A model generated the notes under the pieces. The model did not search any database. It saw only the letters and a program-made list of their open reading frames with translations, and was not told the DNA's origin. 64,000 nucleotides of DNA from Rahnella rivi (GTDB taxonomy: Bacteria > Pseudomonadota > Gammaproteobacteria > Enterobacterales > Enterobacteriaceae), in the NCBI RefSeq assembly GCF_019049655.1, contig NZ_JAFMOX010000051.1, forward strand, positions 62,001 through 126,000, given 5' to 3'. Position numbers and translations under genes: made by a program. Positions 35,842-45,441 of the stretch are shown here, one piece after another (within the stretch, counting starts at the first letter, position 1; each line of letters starts with the position of its first letter).

Positions 35842-37335
35842 ATGGCTCAACAACCTACAAAAACTACGCAGGTAGCACCTACACTGCGTCGCGAGCTGAA
35901 GGCACGTCACTTAACGATGATCGCCATTGGCGGCTCGATTGGTACAGGGTTATTCGTTGCCTCCGGCGCGACGGTTTCGCAGGCAGGCCCGGGCGGCGCA
36001 CTGCTCTCCTACGCGTTAATCGGCATCATGGTGTACTTCCTGATGACCAGCCTCGGCGAGCTGGCGGCGTTTATGCCCGTCTCAGGCTCATTCTCCACCT
36101 ACGGCTCCCGCTATGTAGAAGAAGGGTTCGGTTTCGCACTGGGCTGGAACTACTGGTACAACTGGGCGGTGACCATCGCCGTAGACCTCGTGGCCTCGCA
36201 GCTGGTGATGAACTACTGGTTCCCGGACACGCCGGGCTGGATCTGGAGCGCCTTGTTCCTCAGCCTGATCTTCCTGCTGAACTACATCTCGGTGCGCGGT
36301 TTCGGTGAAGCCGAATACTGGTTCTCGCTGATCAAAGTGGTCACGGTCATCATCTTTATCGCCGTCGGCGTGTTGATGATCACCGGTATCATGCGTGGTG
36401 GCGAAACGGCGGGCTGGCACAACTGGGCCATCGGCGATGCGCCGTTTGCCGGTGGATTTGCCTCAATGATAGGCGTGGCGATGATCGTCGGTTTCTCCTT
36501 CCAGGGAACTGAGCTTATCGGCGTGGCGGCGGGCGAGTCTGAAAATCCTGCCAAGAATATTCCACGCGCGGTTCGTCAGGTCTTCTGGCGCATTCTGCTG
36601 TTCTATATTCTGGCGATTCTGGTGATCAGCCTGATCATTCCTTACACCGACCCGAATCTGCTGCGTAATGAAGTGGGCGATATTTCCGTCAGCCCGTTCA
36701 CGCTGGTATTCCGTAATGCCGGTCTGCTGTCGGCAGCGGCGGTGATGAACGCCGTGATCCTGACCGCCGTGCTCTCCGCCGGTAACTCAGGCATGTATGC
36801 GTCAACCCGTATGCTGTTCACGCTGGCCAGCGAAGGCAAAGCGCCGCGCATATTTGCTAAATTGTCCAAAGGCGGCGTGCCGCGCAACGCGCTGTATGCC
36901 ACCACCATCGTGGCCGCGTTGTGCTTCCTCAGCTCGATGTTTGGTAATCAGACCGTTTACCTGTGGCTGCTGAATACCTCGGGGATGACCGGCTTTATCG
37001 CCTGGCTGGGTATCGCGATCAGCCATTATCGTTTCCGTCGGGGTTATGTGTCGCAGGGGCGTGATCTGAAAGATCTGCCGTATCTCTCTGGCTTCTTCCC
37101 GTTCGGACCGGTATTCGCCTTTGTGTTGTGTCTGATTATTACTCTCGGCCAGAACTATCAGGCATTCCTGAAAGACACCATCGACTGGTACGGTGTTGCC
37201 GCGACCTACATCGGGCTGCCGCTGTTCCTCATCATCTGGTTGGGTTATAAGCTGACCAAAGGCACCAAAGTGGTGAAATACAGCGAGATGGAATTCCCGA
37301 AATACGTCGAGCCACCGCGCAAAGACGCGAAGTGA
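35842..37335 (+). CDS. lysP: LysP, lysine-specific permease
   Basis: LysP is an APC-superfamily amino acid/proton symporter for lysine in the inner membrane; in E. coli it also acts as co-sensor for CadC. The protein has 497 residues with twelve predicted membrane segments. The N-terminal family block LRRELKARHLTMIAIGGSIG is followed by GLFVASGATVSQAGPGGALL; GFSFQGTELIG and PYTDPNLL are also seen. The start chosen is ATG at 35842, which has AGGGA 6-10 bases upstream and gives MAQQPTKTT; an in-frame ATG at 35818 lacks a ribosome site. It follows yeiE as in E. coli and ends in a strong terminator. Confidence 0.96.
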   Translation: MAQQPTKTTQVAPTLRRELKARHLTMIAIGGSIGTGLFVASGATVSQAGPGGALLSYALIGIMVYFLMTSLGELAAFMPVSGSFSTYGSRYVEEGFGFALGWNYWYNWAVTIAVDLVASQLVMNYWFPDTPGWIWSALFLSLIFLLNYISVRGFGEAEYWFSLIKVVTVIIFIAVGVLMITGIMRGGETAGWHNWAIGDAPFAGGFASMIGVAMIVGFSFQGTELIGVAAGESENPAKNIPRAVRQVFWRILLFYILAILVISLIIPYTDPNLLRNEVGDISVSPFTLVFRNAGLLSAAAVMNAVILTAVLSAGNSGMYASTRMLFTLASEGKAPRIFAKLSKGGVPRNALYATTIVAALCFLSSMFGNQTVYLWLLNTSGMTGFIAWLGIAISHYRFRRGYVSQGRDLKDLPYLSGFFPFGPVFAFVLCLIITLGQNYQAFLKDTIDWYGVAATYIGLPLFLIIWLGYKLTKGTKVVKYSEMEFPKYVEPPRKDAK

Positions 37336-37361
37336 TATTCACTCCTTTCCTGCGGTGATTG

Positions 37362-37389
37362 AAGCGGAGCTCAGGCTCCGCTTTTTTTA
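37362..37389 (+). terminator. Rho-independent terminator of lysP
   Basis: AGCGGAGC (37363-37370) pairs with GCTCCGCT (37375-37382) around a TCAG loop, followed by seven T. Confidence 0.93.
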
Positions 37390-37497
37390 TGCCGCTTATC
37401 GCGGCCCCCTCGCCACATCGCGTAATGCTTTGTTACCTCAGCATTGTTTCGTTTCGCAGCAACTATAGGTAGGCTTGATAGGTTGTGTAAACTGCAT

Positions 37498-37512
37498 TGA
37501 TAATCGTTATCA
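37498..37512 (+). promoter_or_regulatory. Fur box upstream of the iron ABC transporter operon
   Basis: TGATAATCGTTATCA has perfect TGATAA/TTATCA arms around three bases and matches the core of the Fur consensus (GATAATGATAATCATTATC). It lies about 53 bp before the binding-protein gene, consistent with iron repression. Confidence 0.85.
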
Positions 37513-37564
37513 TTTCTTTTATTGTTAGCGCCTCTTCAGGGAAACGTAAAGGAATCGGAAGAAG

Positions 37565-38728
37565 ATGAATTATCAGCAGAAATGGGTGAATGCCCGCGTT
37601 GCAGGCGGTCTTTTTGCACTGGCGATGGGCGTCATGAGCACAGGCGCACAGGCGGTCACCGTCACCGATATTGCCGGACGAACCGTCACCGTGCCGGATG
37701 ATGTTCAGCGCGTGGTTCTCGGAGAAGGGCGGTTGTTCTTTGCCGTTTCTCTGCTGGAAGGCCAGAAGCCTTTCGACCGCATTGTCGGCTGGCAGGGAGA
37801 TTTCCGTAAGCTGGATCCGCAAACCTATGCCACCTATCAGGCTAAATTCCCGCAAATCGACAACATCCCGCTGATTGGTAACACCAGCGCCGACAGCATC
37901 AGCCCGGAAAAAGTGCTGACGCTGAATCCGCAGGTAGCGATCTTTGGGTTGTCGGGGCATGGTCCGGGCAAAGAAAGCGCACTGGTGACTCAGTTACAGA
38001 AAGCCGGTGTGCCGGTGGTCTTTGTTGATTTTCGCACCTCACCGCTGAAAAATACCCTGCCGAGCATGGAATTGCTGGGCAAAGTGCTGAACCGCGAAAA
38101 GCAGGCGCAGGACTACATCAGGTTCTATCAGGACAACATCAAACGCGTTACCGACATCACCCAACACATCCCTGAACAGGACAAACCGAAAGTCTTCATC
38201 GAACTGCGTGCGTCTACCGCCGATGAATGCTGCCGGTCTGCCGGAAAGGGCAATATGGGTGATTTTATCGATCAGGCGGGTGGCGTAAACATTTCCAAAC
38301 CGTTGCTGCCGGGGCCGCTGGGGCTGGTGAATCTGGAAAAAGTGATCGCCTCACAGCCTGATGTGTATCTGATAAGCGGCGGCGGCAAACCGGCCAAAGC
38401 AGGCGATCCGGCACCGACCGGTCTGGTGCTCGGTGCGCAGACCACGCCGGAGCAGGCGCGCGCCAGCATGACGCCGCTGTTGCAGCGTAAAGGCATCAGC
38501 ACGCTGAAAGCCGTGGAAGAAGGGCGCAGTTTCGGCATCTGGCACAACTATTACAATTCGCCGTATAACGTGCTGGCGGTACAGGTGTTTGCCAAAGCCT
38601 TCTATCCGCAGAAATTTGCGGATCTCGATCCGCAGCAGACGCAGAATCAGCTTTATAAGCAGTTCCTCGCCGTTGAGCCAACGGGGACCTACTGGACGGA
38701 TGCAGTTAAACCGGAAAGCGGGAAGTAA
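37565..38728 (+). CDS. Iron/siderophore ABC transporter periplasmic binding protein (FecB/BtuF fold)
   Basis: This is a periplasmic solute-binding protein of the cluster-8 (ferric siderophore, haem, cobalamin) type, 387 residues. The signal peptide is about 30 residues, ending GAQA. The mature protein opens with VTVTDIAGRTVTVPDDVQRVV, the usual first block of this class. A second block is LTLNPQVAIFGLSGHGPG, and a vicinal Cys pair (ADECCRSAG) may form a disulfide. It is the first gene of a three-gene transporter, preceded by a Fur box. The iron link is well supported; which chelate is carried is not known. A GGAAGA ribosome site precedes the ATG. Confidence 0.87.
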   Translation: MNYQQKWVNARVAGGLFALAMGVMSTGAQAVTVTDIAGRTVTVPDDVQRVVLGEGRLFFAVSLLEGQKPFDRIVGWQGDFRKLDPQTYATYQAKFPQIDNIPLIGNTSADSISPEKVLTLNPQVAIFGLSGHGPGKESALVTQLQKAGVPVVFVDFRTSPLKNTLPSMELLGKVLNREKQAQDYIRFYQDNIKRVTDITQHIPEQDKPKVFIELRASTADECCRSAGKGNMGDFIDQAGGVNISKPLLPGPLGLVNLEKVIASQPDVYLISGGGKPAKAGDPAPTGLVLGAQTTPEQARASMTPLLQRKGISTLKAVEEGRSFGIWHNYYNSPYNVLAVQVFAKAFYPQKFADLDPQQTQNQLYKQFLAVEPTGTYWTDAVKPESGK

Positions 38729-38773
38729 GTTATCCTGCTGTAAGTTTTTACGTTAATGAGATTGAAGCGAAAC

Positions 38774-39856
38774 ATGAGTGCAACTACCGAACCCGCGCTG
38801 ACGGCAGATAACAACGCCGGGCACAGCGTCATGGGGCAATACCAAAATATTGTACGCCGCCGTTTGTTGATTATGCTGATCCTGGTGTTGGCGATCCTCG
38901 TCTCACTGGTGATTGATTTCATTATGGGGCCTTCGGGGTTGTCACTCTCCACGCTGTGGAAAACGCTGTTTGATGCGGCCGCGGCCGATCCCGGTACACG
39001 GGTGATCGTCTGGGATATCCGCCTGCCGTATGCGCTGATGGCGATCGCCGTCGGCATGTCCCTTGGCCTTGCCGGGGCGGAAATGCAGACCATCCTTAAT
39101 AACCCGCTGGCGAGCCCGTTTACGCTCGGCGTGTCGTCGGCGGCGGCCTTCGGTGCCGCGCTGGCGATTGTGCTGGGCATCGGTATTCCGGGGGTGCCGG
39201 ATCAGTGGTTTATCTCCGCCAATGCCTTCATTTTTGCCCTGCTGGCGGCGCTGATGCTTGACGGCATCACCCGCTGGACGCGCGTCGCCAGCTCCGGCGT
39301 GGTGCTGTTCGGTATCGCGCTGGTCTTTACCTTTAACGCACTGGTGTCACTGATGCAGTTCATTGCGACCGAAGACACCTTACAGGGGCTGGTTTTCTGG
39401 ACGATGGGCAGCCTGGCGCGGGCATCCTGGGTGAAACTCGGCGTGATGATGTTCGCGTTTCTGATCCTGCTGCCGTGGTCAATGATGAGTGCCTGGAAGC
39501 TGACGGCGCTGCGTCTGGGTGAAGACCGTGCGGTCAGTTTTGGTATCGACGTGCGCCGTCTGCGCCTCGGCACCCTGCTGCGTATCAGCATCCTTTCCGC
39601 GCTGGCGGTGGCGTTTGTCGGCCCGATCGGCTTTATCGGTCTGGTTGCGCCGCACATTGCCCGTCTGATGTTTGGTGAAGATCACCGCTTCTACCTGCCG
39701 GCCAGTGCGCTGATCGGTGCGCTGGTGCTGTCGATGGCGTCGGTTGCCTCGAAAAATCTGGTGCCGGGTGTGATCATTCCTGTGGGTATCGTGACCTCGC
39801 TGGTCGGCGTGCCGTTCTTCCTGAGCATTATTCTTCGTCACCGGGGGAACGTCTGA
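38774..39856 (+). CDS. FecCD-family iron ABC transporter permease
   Basis: This is the inner-membrane permease of the iron(III)-chelate importer, 360 residues with about nine to ten hydrophobic segments. It shows the FecCD family features: DIRLPYALMAIAVGMSLGLA, then GAEMQTILNNPLASPFTLGV near residue 100, and GFIGLVAPHIARLMFGEDHR in the coupling loop near the C-terminus. The start chosen is ATG at 38774 (MSATTEPAL), with GAAGCG a few bases upstream; ATG at 38756 is possible but has no ribosome site. The stop overlaps the ATPase start as TGATG. Only one permease gene is present, so a homodimer is expected. Confidence 0.9.
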   Translation: MSATTEPALTADNNAGHSVMGQYQNIVRRRLLIMLILVLAILVSLVIDFIMGPSGLSLSTLWKTLFDAAAADPGTRVIVWDIRLPYALMAIAVGMSLGLAGAEMQTILNNPLASPFTLGVSSAAAFGAALAIVLGIGIPGVPDQWFISANAFIFALLAALMLDGITRWTRVASSGVVLFGIALVFTFNALVSLMQFIATEDTLQGLVFWTMGSLARASWVKLGVMMFAFLILLPWSMMSAWKLTALRLGEDRAVSFGIDVRRLRLGTLLRISILSALAVAFVGPIGFIGLVAPHIARLMFGEDHRFYLPASALIGALVLSMASVASKNLVPGVIIPVGIVTSLVGVPFFLSIILRHRGNV

Positions 39857-40692
39857 TGTCTGCCATGCTGGAAACGCGTCCTGAAGAGTTCCTGAATGCC
39901 GCCACGCAGGGGCTGCAAATCCGCGATTTTAACGCGGGGTATCCGAAGCGCCCGGTGATCCGCCATCTCAACGTGCCGATGCTGCCGCGTGGGAAAATTA
40001 CCGTATTGCTCGGGCCAAACGGCAGCGGGAAATCGACCCTGTTGCGCTCGCTGGCCGGGCTGAACCGGGCGGAAGGGCAACTGATGCTCGACGGCCACGA
40101 TCTGATGCCGATGCCGTTTGCGCGCCGTGCCGAGCAGGTGGTCTATCTGCCACAAACTCTGCCTGCCGGTGTGCATCTGCATGTGCTCGAGTCGATTATC
40201 GTGGCGCAGCGCGCGTCCGGCGGCAAAAGCAAAGTGACCGATGGCACTGATAAGGTGATGGCGCTGCTGCGTCAGCTGGGCATCGAACATCTGGCGCTCA
40301 GCTATCTCGATCAGCTTTCCGGTGGTCAGAAACAGCTGGTGGGTCTGGCGCAGTCACTGATTCGTCAGCCCTCTTTGTTACTGCTCGACGAACCGCTCAG
40401 CGCGCTCGACCTTAATTATCAGTTCCACGTTATGGATCTGGTGCGTAAGGAAACGCAAAAACGCAATATTGTGACCGTGGTGGTGGTGCATGACATCAAC
40501 ATCGCGCTGCGCCACGGCGATCGTGTGCTGATGCTCAAAGACGGGCATCTGATCGCCGATGGTGAACCCGAAGCGGTGATCACCGCTGACAGTCTGGCGC
40601 GCGTTTACGGCGTGCGCGGACGTATTGAACGCTGCTCGCAGGGAACGCCGCAAATCCTCATCGACGGACTGGTTGGCGACCCCTCGATTTAA
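39856..40692 (+). CDS. Iron ABC transporter ATPase (FepC/FecE family)
   Basis: This is the cytoplasmic ATPase for the iron chelate importer, 278 residues. Walker A is GPNGSGKST, the Q-loop is VVYLPQTLP, the signature is LSGGQKQL, Walker B is LLLLDEPLSALD and the switch His lies in VVVHDIN. The start overlaps the permease stop by one base (TGATG), so translation is coupled. An internal ATG at 39865 is an alternative. The operon lies between lysP and cirA, genes that are neighbours in E. coli, so it looks like an insertion of three genes into a conserved block. Confidence 0.92.
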   Translation: MSAMLETRPEEFLNAATQGLQIRDFNAGYPKRPVIRHLNVPMLPRGKITVLLGPNGSGKSTLLRSLAGLNRAEGQLMLDGHDLMPMPFARRAEQVVYLPQTLPAGVHLHVLESIIVAQRASGGKSKVTDGTDKVMALLRQLGIEHLALSYLDQLSGGQKQLVGLAQSLIRQPSLLLLDEPLSALDLNYQFHVMDLVRKETQKRNIVTVVVVHDINIALRHGDRVLMLKDGHLIADGEPEAVITADSLARVYGVRGRIERCSQGTPQILIDGLVGDPSI

Positions 40693-40710
40693 ATACATGA
40701 CGTAGTAAAA

Positions 40711-40743
40711 AAGGACGCAGCCAACGTAGCGGCGTCCGCCTTT
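40711..40743 (+). terminator. Probable terminator of the iron ABC operon
   Basis: GGACGC (40713-40718) and GCGTCC (40732-40737) form a stem followed by GCCTTTC. The T-run is short, so strength is uncertain. The remainder of the gap to cirA shows no second clear Fur box. Confidence 0.45.
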
Positions 40744-40879
40744 CACATTGTGAGCCTGAAACATAAAAGAAAATCCTGATAAACCGGGCGATTCCGTTCG
40801 CACTTTTTTTGACGGTTTGATGGAAAAAAATACAACGTCCCGCAGTGCCGGGGTTGTTTTATCCTCATGGAGAGAAGAA

Positions 40880-42853
40880 ATGGTTAAGGTTAAATTTACA
40901 CCGGCACTGAAAGCCGGGTTATTCGCACAGCTGTTTGCCGCCGCGTTTCCGGTGATGGCAGAAGAGACGACCGACGTAAAAGAACGGGAAGACCAGATGG
41001 TGGTGACCGCCTCCGCCGTCGAGCAAAACCTCAAGGACGCCCCGGCAAGTATCAGCGTGATCACCCGCGAAGACCTGCAAAAGAAACCGGTTCAAAACCT
41101 CAAAGACGTGCTGAAAGACGTACCGGGCGTGCAGATCACTAACGAAAGCGACAACCGTCAGGGCGTCAGCATCCGTGGTCTGAGCAGCGGTTATACCCTG
41201 ATTCTGGTGGACGGCAAACGCGTGAACTCCCGCAACGCCGTCTTCCGTCATAACGATTTCGATTTGAGCTGGATCCCCGCTGAATCCATCGAGCGTATCG
41301 AAGTGGTGCGTGGCCCGATGTCCTCGCTTTATGGTTCGGACGCGCTGGGCGGCGTGGTCAACATCATCACCCGTAAAGTCGGCAAAGCCTGGCACGGGAC
41401 GCTGAGCGCCGATACCACCGTGCAGGAACATCGCGATCGCGGCGACAGCGGCAACGGCAACTTCTTCGCCAGCGGCCCGCTGGTTGATGACCTGTTAGGG
41501 GTGAAAGTTTACGGTGCGCTGGGTAAACGTGAAAAAGATCAGGCCAGTTCCTCCAGCGGCAGCACCGGCCAGCCGCGCATTGAGGGCTATACCTCGCGCA
41601 ACGCCAACGTCGAGTTCTCCCTGACCCCGGACAAAGATCAGGACATCACCTTCGGCTACGGCCTTGATCGTCAGGATCGCGATTCCGACACGCTGGATAA
41701 GAACCGCATTGAACGTGAAAACTACTCGCTTGGCCACAATGGCCGCTGGGGGCTGGCGAATACCGAACTGCGTTTCTACGGCGAAAACATCGAGAATAAA
41801 AACGCCGAAACCATTACCTCGAAAAACAACTCTCTCGACGGCAAAGTCGTGATCCCGCTGGGTGATTACAACCAGTTGCTGACTTTCGGCGGTGAATACC
41901 GCAACGACAAGCTCGAAGACGGCGTGAACATGCAAAACGGCGGCAGTACGCAGGCCAATCAATATGCGCTGTTCCTCGAGGACGAGTGGCGTATTTTTGA
42001 AAACCTGGCGCTGACCGGCGGCGTGCGCATGGATGATCACCAGAACTACGGCGTCAACTGGAGCCCGCGTGCTTATCTGGTCTACAACGCCACCGACACC
42101 GTGACGGTGAAAGGCGGCTGGGCATCGGCCTTCAAAGCGCCTTCGTTGCTGCAACTCAGCCCGGACTGGCAAAGTGCGTCCTGCCGTGGCAGCTGCAATG
42201 TGGTGGGCAGCAAAGATCTGAAAGCAGAAACCAGCGAAAGCGTCGAATTCGGTCTGTATTACGCCGGAGAAGAAGGGTGGCTGGAAGATGTGAATGCCAG
42301 CGCGACGGTGTTCCAGAACGACATCGACGACATGATCACGGTTATCCGCACCGCGAACCGCAATCTGGCGCAGACGTATCAGAACTTCGTTGGCTTCGAC
42401 GCCAGCGGTAACCCGATTTTCCGTTACTACAACGTCAATAAAGCGCGCATCCGTGGCCTGGAAACGGAGCTCAGCTTACCGGTCACTGACGTGCTGAACC
42501 TGAAGCTGAACTACACCTATAACGACGCCCGCGACCTGAGCAACGGCGGCAATAAACCGTTGTCCGAGTTACCGTTCCACACGTCGAATGCGACGCTGGA
42601 CTGGAAACCGCTGGAGGACTGGAGCTTCTATATTTCCGCCAACTATAAGGGCAAAAGCCGCACCGTCACCGACGGAAACGCCACGCCGGGCGGATATACC
42701 GTCTGGAACACCGGCGGTTCCTATCAGGTCAATAAAGCCGTGAAACTGCGCGCAGGTGTGCTGAACCTCGGGGATAAAGATTTGAACCGCGATGATTACA
42801 GCTATAACGAAGACGGAAGAAGGTATTTCGCGGCGGTTGACTACAGTTTCTGA
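40880..42853 (+). CDS. cirA: CirA, TonB-dependent catecholate siderophore receptor
   Basis: CirA takes up linear catecholates such as dihydroxybenzoylserine across the outer membrane and is the colicin I receptor in E. coli. The protein has 657 residues. The signal peptide ends PVMA, with the mature end at EETTDV; the TonB box region is DQMVVTAS. The plug domain has [20 protein letters not shown] and [20 protein letters not shown], then a 22-strand barrel ending in aromatic Phe (AVDYSF). The loop Cys pair SCRGSC is kept. It aligns with E. coli CirA over the whole length. The start is ATG at 40880 with GGAGAGAAG upstream; the longer frame from 40817 would put 21 extra residues before the signal peptide. 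Confidence 0.95.
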   Translation: MVKVKFTPALKAGLFAQLFAAAFPVMAEETTDVKEREDQMVVTASAVEQNLKDAPASISVITREDLQKKPVQNLKDVLKDVPGVQITNESDNRQGVSIRGLSSGYTLILVDGKRVNSRNAVFRHNDFDLSWIPAESIERIEVVRGPMSSLYGSDALGGVVNIITRKVGKAWHGTLSADTTVQEHRDRGDSGNGNFFASGPLVDDLLGVKVYGALGKREKDQASSSSGSTGQPRIEGYTSRNANVEFSLTPDKDQDITFGYGLDRQDRDSDTLDKNRIERENYSLGHNGRWGLANTELRFYGENIENKNAETITSKNNSLDGKVVIPLGDYNQLLTFGGEYRNDKLEDGVNMQNGGSTQANQYALFLEDEWRIFENLALTGGVRMDDHQNYGVNWSPRAYLVYNATDTVTVKGGWASAFKAPSLLQLSPDWQSASCRGSCNVVGSKDLKAETSESVEFGLYYAGEEGWLEDVNASATVFQNDIDDMITVIRTANRNLAQTYQNFVGFDASGNPIFRYYNVNKARIRGLETELSLPVTDVLNLKLNYTYNDARDLSNGGNKPLSELPFHTSNATLDWKPLEDWSFYISANYKGKSRTVTDGNATPGGYTVWNTGGSYQVNKAVKLRAGVLNLGDKDLNRDDYSYNEDGRRYFAAVDYSF

Positions 42854-42914
42854 CAGACGGTGCTGAGAGGGTGAGGCAGGGCGACTGACCCGCGCAGCCG
42901 ACATGCAGGAGAGT

Positions 42915-42946
42915 GCCACGAGAGGGAAGAGGTTCCCTCTCGTGGC
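42915..42946. repeat. 14 bp perfect-stem hairpin between cirA and the e(P4)-type phosphatase gene
   Basis: GCCACGAGAGGGAA and its exact complement enclose a four-base loop. It sits between two convergent genes and probably ends transcription from one or both. On the minus strand the flanks (GACCGG before, CACTCTCC after) resemble hairpin 2 of the modular palindromic elements, so it may be a fifth, degenerate copy. Confidence 0.7.
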
Positions 42947-43018
42947 CGGTCAGGGTACAGAAAGCCGGGAAATCACAGCCATTGAGTCACTGAAAATTTC
43001 ACCGCTTTCTGCCCGCTG

Positions 43019-43825
43019 TTACTTACCGTTCCACGCTTTCAAATTCTGATCACGCACGGACAGTTTCTGCTCCGGCGTTAACTTGTTGTAATCCTTCGCC
43101 AGTCCACTTTCCCAGTCGCCGTACAGCGGGTTAGGCAACACGATGTATTGGGTGCCGAACTGCTGATGGTTCTGATTCACAAAAGCGCGGCGCTGTTCGT
43201 TGCCTTTATGGTAGGTCGCGGCACCGAAATCGTTCAGGTTGTCACCGACGAACAAGACGATGTGGTAACCCGCGGCTTTAATGGAATCGAAACGCACCTG
43301 TTTGTTTGAGGTGTCGGAGCTCAGCAACATGGTTTTATCATTCGCGCCGGAGAAGCCCAGACGGTTCATGTTGTCCAGTGTGGCAGCGTATTCGCTGGTT
43401 TTACGGTTGGAGACATAGAACATCGTGCCGCCGTGCGAATTGACGTAATTAGCAAATTCCACTGCGCCCGGAATGGCGGTCGCCTGACGTGCGGCGGTCC
43501 ACTGTGACCAGGTTTTGCTGTCGAATGGCTTGTTCGCTTTGACCTGCCACGCGCTGTAAGCGCTGTTATCGAGCATGGTTTCATCCAGATCCACCACCAC
43601 GGCTTTCTTCTGACCTGCCAGCGGCTGCGCCTGATCAAAGGCCATTTTGGCCGCGTTGAATGCCTGATAGGTCAGGGCATGATATTCACCGGATTGCTGG
43701 AACCAGTTCAGCGCCATCACGGACTGATCGTTCAGCGTTTGCTGGGCATCGTTCTTTTGCTGCGCACAGCCGCTCAGGGCCAGCATAATCAATGCACTGG
43801 TGGTACAAAGCGAAACTTTATTCAT
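43019..43825 (-). CDS. Lipoprotein e(P4)-family 5'-nucleotidase/acid phosphatase
   Basis: This is a 268-residue HAD-superfamily class C acid phosphatase anchored to a membrane as a lipoprotein. The signal peptide ends in the lipobox LSGC, with lipidated Cys20. The catalytic motif is DLDET (nucleophile Asp79, Asp81), and the late Asp motif is FVGDNLNDF. The Haemophilus e(P4) homologue dephosphorylates NMN and other nucleotides and takes part in NAD precursor uptake. A similar nucleotide-scavenging role is inferred here. It is monocistronic and convergent with cirA. The porin gene lies upstream on the same strand, separated by a terminator. Confidence 0.9.
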   Translation of the reverse strand: MNKVSLCTTSALIMLALSGCAQQKNDAQQTLNDQSVMALNWFQQSGEYHALTYQAFNAAKMAFDQAQPLAGQKKAVVVDLDETMLDNSAYSAWQVKANKPFDSKTWSQWTAARQATAIPGAVEFANYVNSHGGTMFYVSNRKTSEYAATLDNMNRLGFSGANDKTMLLSSDTSNKQVRFDSIKAAGYHIVLFVGDNLNDFGAATYHKGNEQRRAFVNQNHQQFGTQYIVLPNPLYGDWESGLAKDYNKLTPEQKLSVRDQNLKAWNGK

Positions 43826-43951
43826 TGGGTATCCCTGTTTTTGTTAAGAGAAGTTCTCATTCGTAAAATTCCCTGAAACTTTAGCAGATTCAGCGGGCTG
43901 CGAAAGAGGAAAAGGCAAATTACGCGAGATGGCACGAAAAAGGACAAAAAC

Positions 43952-43986
43952 AAAAAAGGCCGGAGGGTGAGTCCGGCCGAAAAAAA
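43952..43986 (-). terminator. Rho-independent terminator of the porin gene
   Basis: GGCCGGA (43958-43964) pairs with TCCGGCC (43972-43978). The six A at 43952-43957 give a U-run on the minus strand. It lies about 45 bp after the porin stop. Confidence 0.9.
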
Positions 43987-44029
43987 TTAAGACAGAGAAT
44001 AATAACAATGAGGTGGTATTTGACTTAAA

Positions 44030-45139
44030 TCAGAACTGATAAACCAGGCCAACGGCAGTAACGTCGTCGTTATTCAGACCCAGTTTATTGTCGTCATCCA
44101 GTTGGTTGATTTTATAATCAACATAGGCTGACATATTTTTGTTGAAATAATAGGTGGCGCCCACGTCGAAATATTTAACCAGGTCAACGTCGCCGATGCC
44201 TTCAATATCTTTCCCTTTGGTCTGCACATAACCCAGAGAAGGGCGCAGGCCGAAGTCGAACTGATATTGCGCGACCGCTTCAACAGTTTGTGTTTTATTG
44301 GCAAAGCCGCTGCCAGCCGGTGCGCTTGCAATACCCGCCGGAACGGTAATGGCAATCATATTACGGGTTTCAGCATACATCGCCGCTAAATAAACCCCGT
44401 TAGCGTCATATTTCATGCCGCCGGTCCATGCGTCAGCTTTATCACCTTTGCCGTAAGCGGAGGTGCTCTGGCCGATGGTGCGGTCAGAAGACGCGTAGGC
44501 ACCGCCAACGCTCACGCCGGTGTCACCCAGTGCGTAAGTGGTAGAAAGTGCATAACCGTCGCCGTTTGCTGTGCTGCTGCTGCGACCGTCGTTTTCGTTT
44601 TTGCCCTGGTACTGTAACGCCACGTTCAGGCCATCCACCAGACCGAAGAAGCCGCGGTTACGGTAGGTCGCCACGCCGTTGGTACGGCCTGTCATGAAGC
44701 GGTCTGCTTTGGTGTAACCATCGCCACCGAACTCAGGGAACATATCGGTCCAGGCTTCGACGTCGTACAGTGCGCCGTAGTTACGACCGTAGTCGAATGA
44801 ACCGTACTGACCAAATTTCAGACCGGCAAAGCCCAGACGGGTTTTGGTGCCGGTGGTGCTTGGGGATTTGCTGTCGGATTCGGCGTGGTTAGCCTGAACG
44901 TTATATTCCCACTGGCCGTAACCGGTGATCAGATCGTTAATTTGTGTCTGACCTTTAAAACCGAAACGCACATAACTCTGGTCGCCGTCATTGCCGGGAG
45001 CATCAGAGAAATAATGCAGACCTTTTACTTTACCGTACAGGTCAAGTTTGTTGCCGTCTTTATTATAAACTTCTGCTGCGTGCGCGCCTGATGCAATCAA
45101 TAAACCAGGAATTAAAAGTGCCAGAATATTACGTTTCAT
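44030..45139 (-). CDS. OmpC/OmpF-type general porin
   Basis: This is a trimeric 16-strand outer-membrane porin for small hydrophilic solutes, 369 residues. The signal peptide is 21 residues ([21 protein letters not shown]), and the mature end [17 protein letters not shown] is typical of enterobacterial porins. The constriction-loop motif PEFGGDG and the C-terminal aromatic signature (VGLVYQF) are present. It belongs to the OmpC/OmpF/PhoE family. Which paralogue it is cannot be settled here; it does not lie at the E. coli ompC position next to rcsD. An AGGGT ribosome site precedes the ATG. OmpR control is likely from the family but was not demonstrated. Confidence 0.93.
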   Translation of the reverse strand: MKRNILALLIPGLLIASGAHAAEVYNKDGNKLDLYGKVKGLHYFSDAPGNDGDQSYVRFGFKGQTQINDLITGYGQWEYNVQANHAESDSKSPSTTGTKTRLGFAGLKFGQYGSFDYGRNYGALYDVEAWTDMFPEFGGDGYTKADRFMTGRTNGVATYRNRGFFGLVDGLNVALQYQGKNENDGRSSSTANGDGYALSTTYALGDTGVSVGGAYASSDRTIGQSTSAYGKGDKADAWTGGMKYDANGVYLAAMYAETRNMIAITVPAGIASAPAGSGFANKTQTVEAVAQYQFDFGLRPSLGYVQTKGKDIEGIGDVDLVKYFDVGATYYFNKNMSAYVDYKINQLDDDNKLGLNNDDVTAVGLVYQF

Positions 45140-45441
45140 GAATTTTTACCCTGCATTCTTTATTAAAAGCTTTGGTTGGAAAGCTTTATATGAAGTCTTG
45201 TGGAAAGACGCTATTCATCATTTTTGCTATGCATTCCGTGTGTGCTCGGAATTTTCTCAGCGAGGGTTTTTTACCTTAGATATGTGATCAATTTATGACA
45301 ATTGAAAATGAACTTTTACTTTATTTAATAAATGACTGACGTAAATTTGTGCAGTCGCCCTGATTTCGGGCTGCGCCATCAGCCGGTCTGTGGGACAATA
45401 GCCGCCACACTTCGGTCCTGACCCCCAACAAAAAGAGATGC
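45140..45441. other. Divergent promoter region between porin and dinG
   Basis: This is about 300 bp. The porin side has a leader with two AAAGCTTT palindromes (about 45168-45189) and an AT-rich stretch (45290-45340) where OmpR sites would be expected. A GCCC/GGGC hairpin lies near 45356-45376, close to dinG. No convincing LexA box or micF-like RNA was found. Confidence 0.5.

Noticed and set aside
45285..45305. CRP site in the porin-dinG region
   Set aside because: TGTGATCAATTTATGACA has only one good half-site (TGTGA); the second half does not fit TCACA.
45380..45441. LexA (SOS) box upstream of dinG
   Set aside because: E. coli dinG is SOS-controlled, but the only CTGT here (CTGTGGGACAATAGCC) lacks the ACAG partner at the right spacing.
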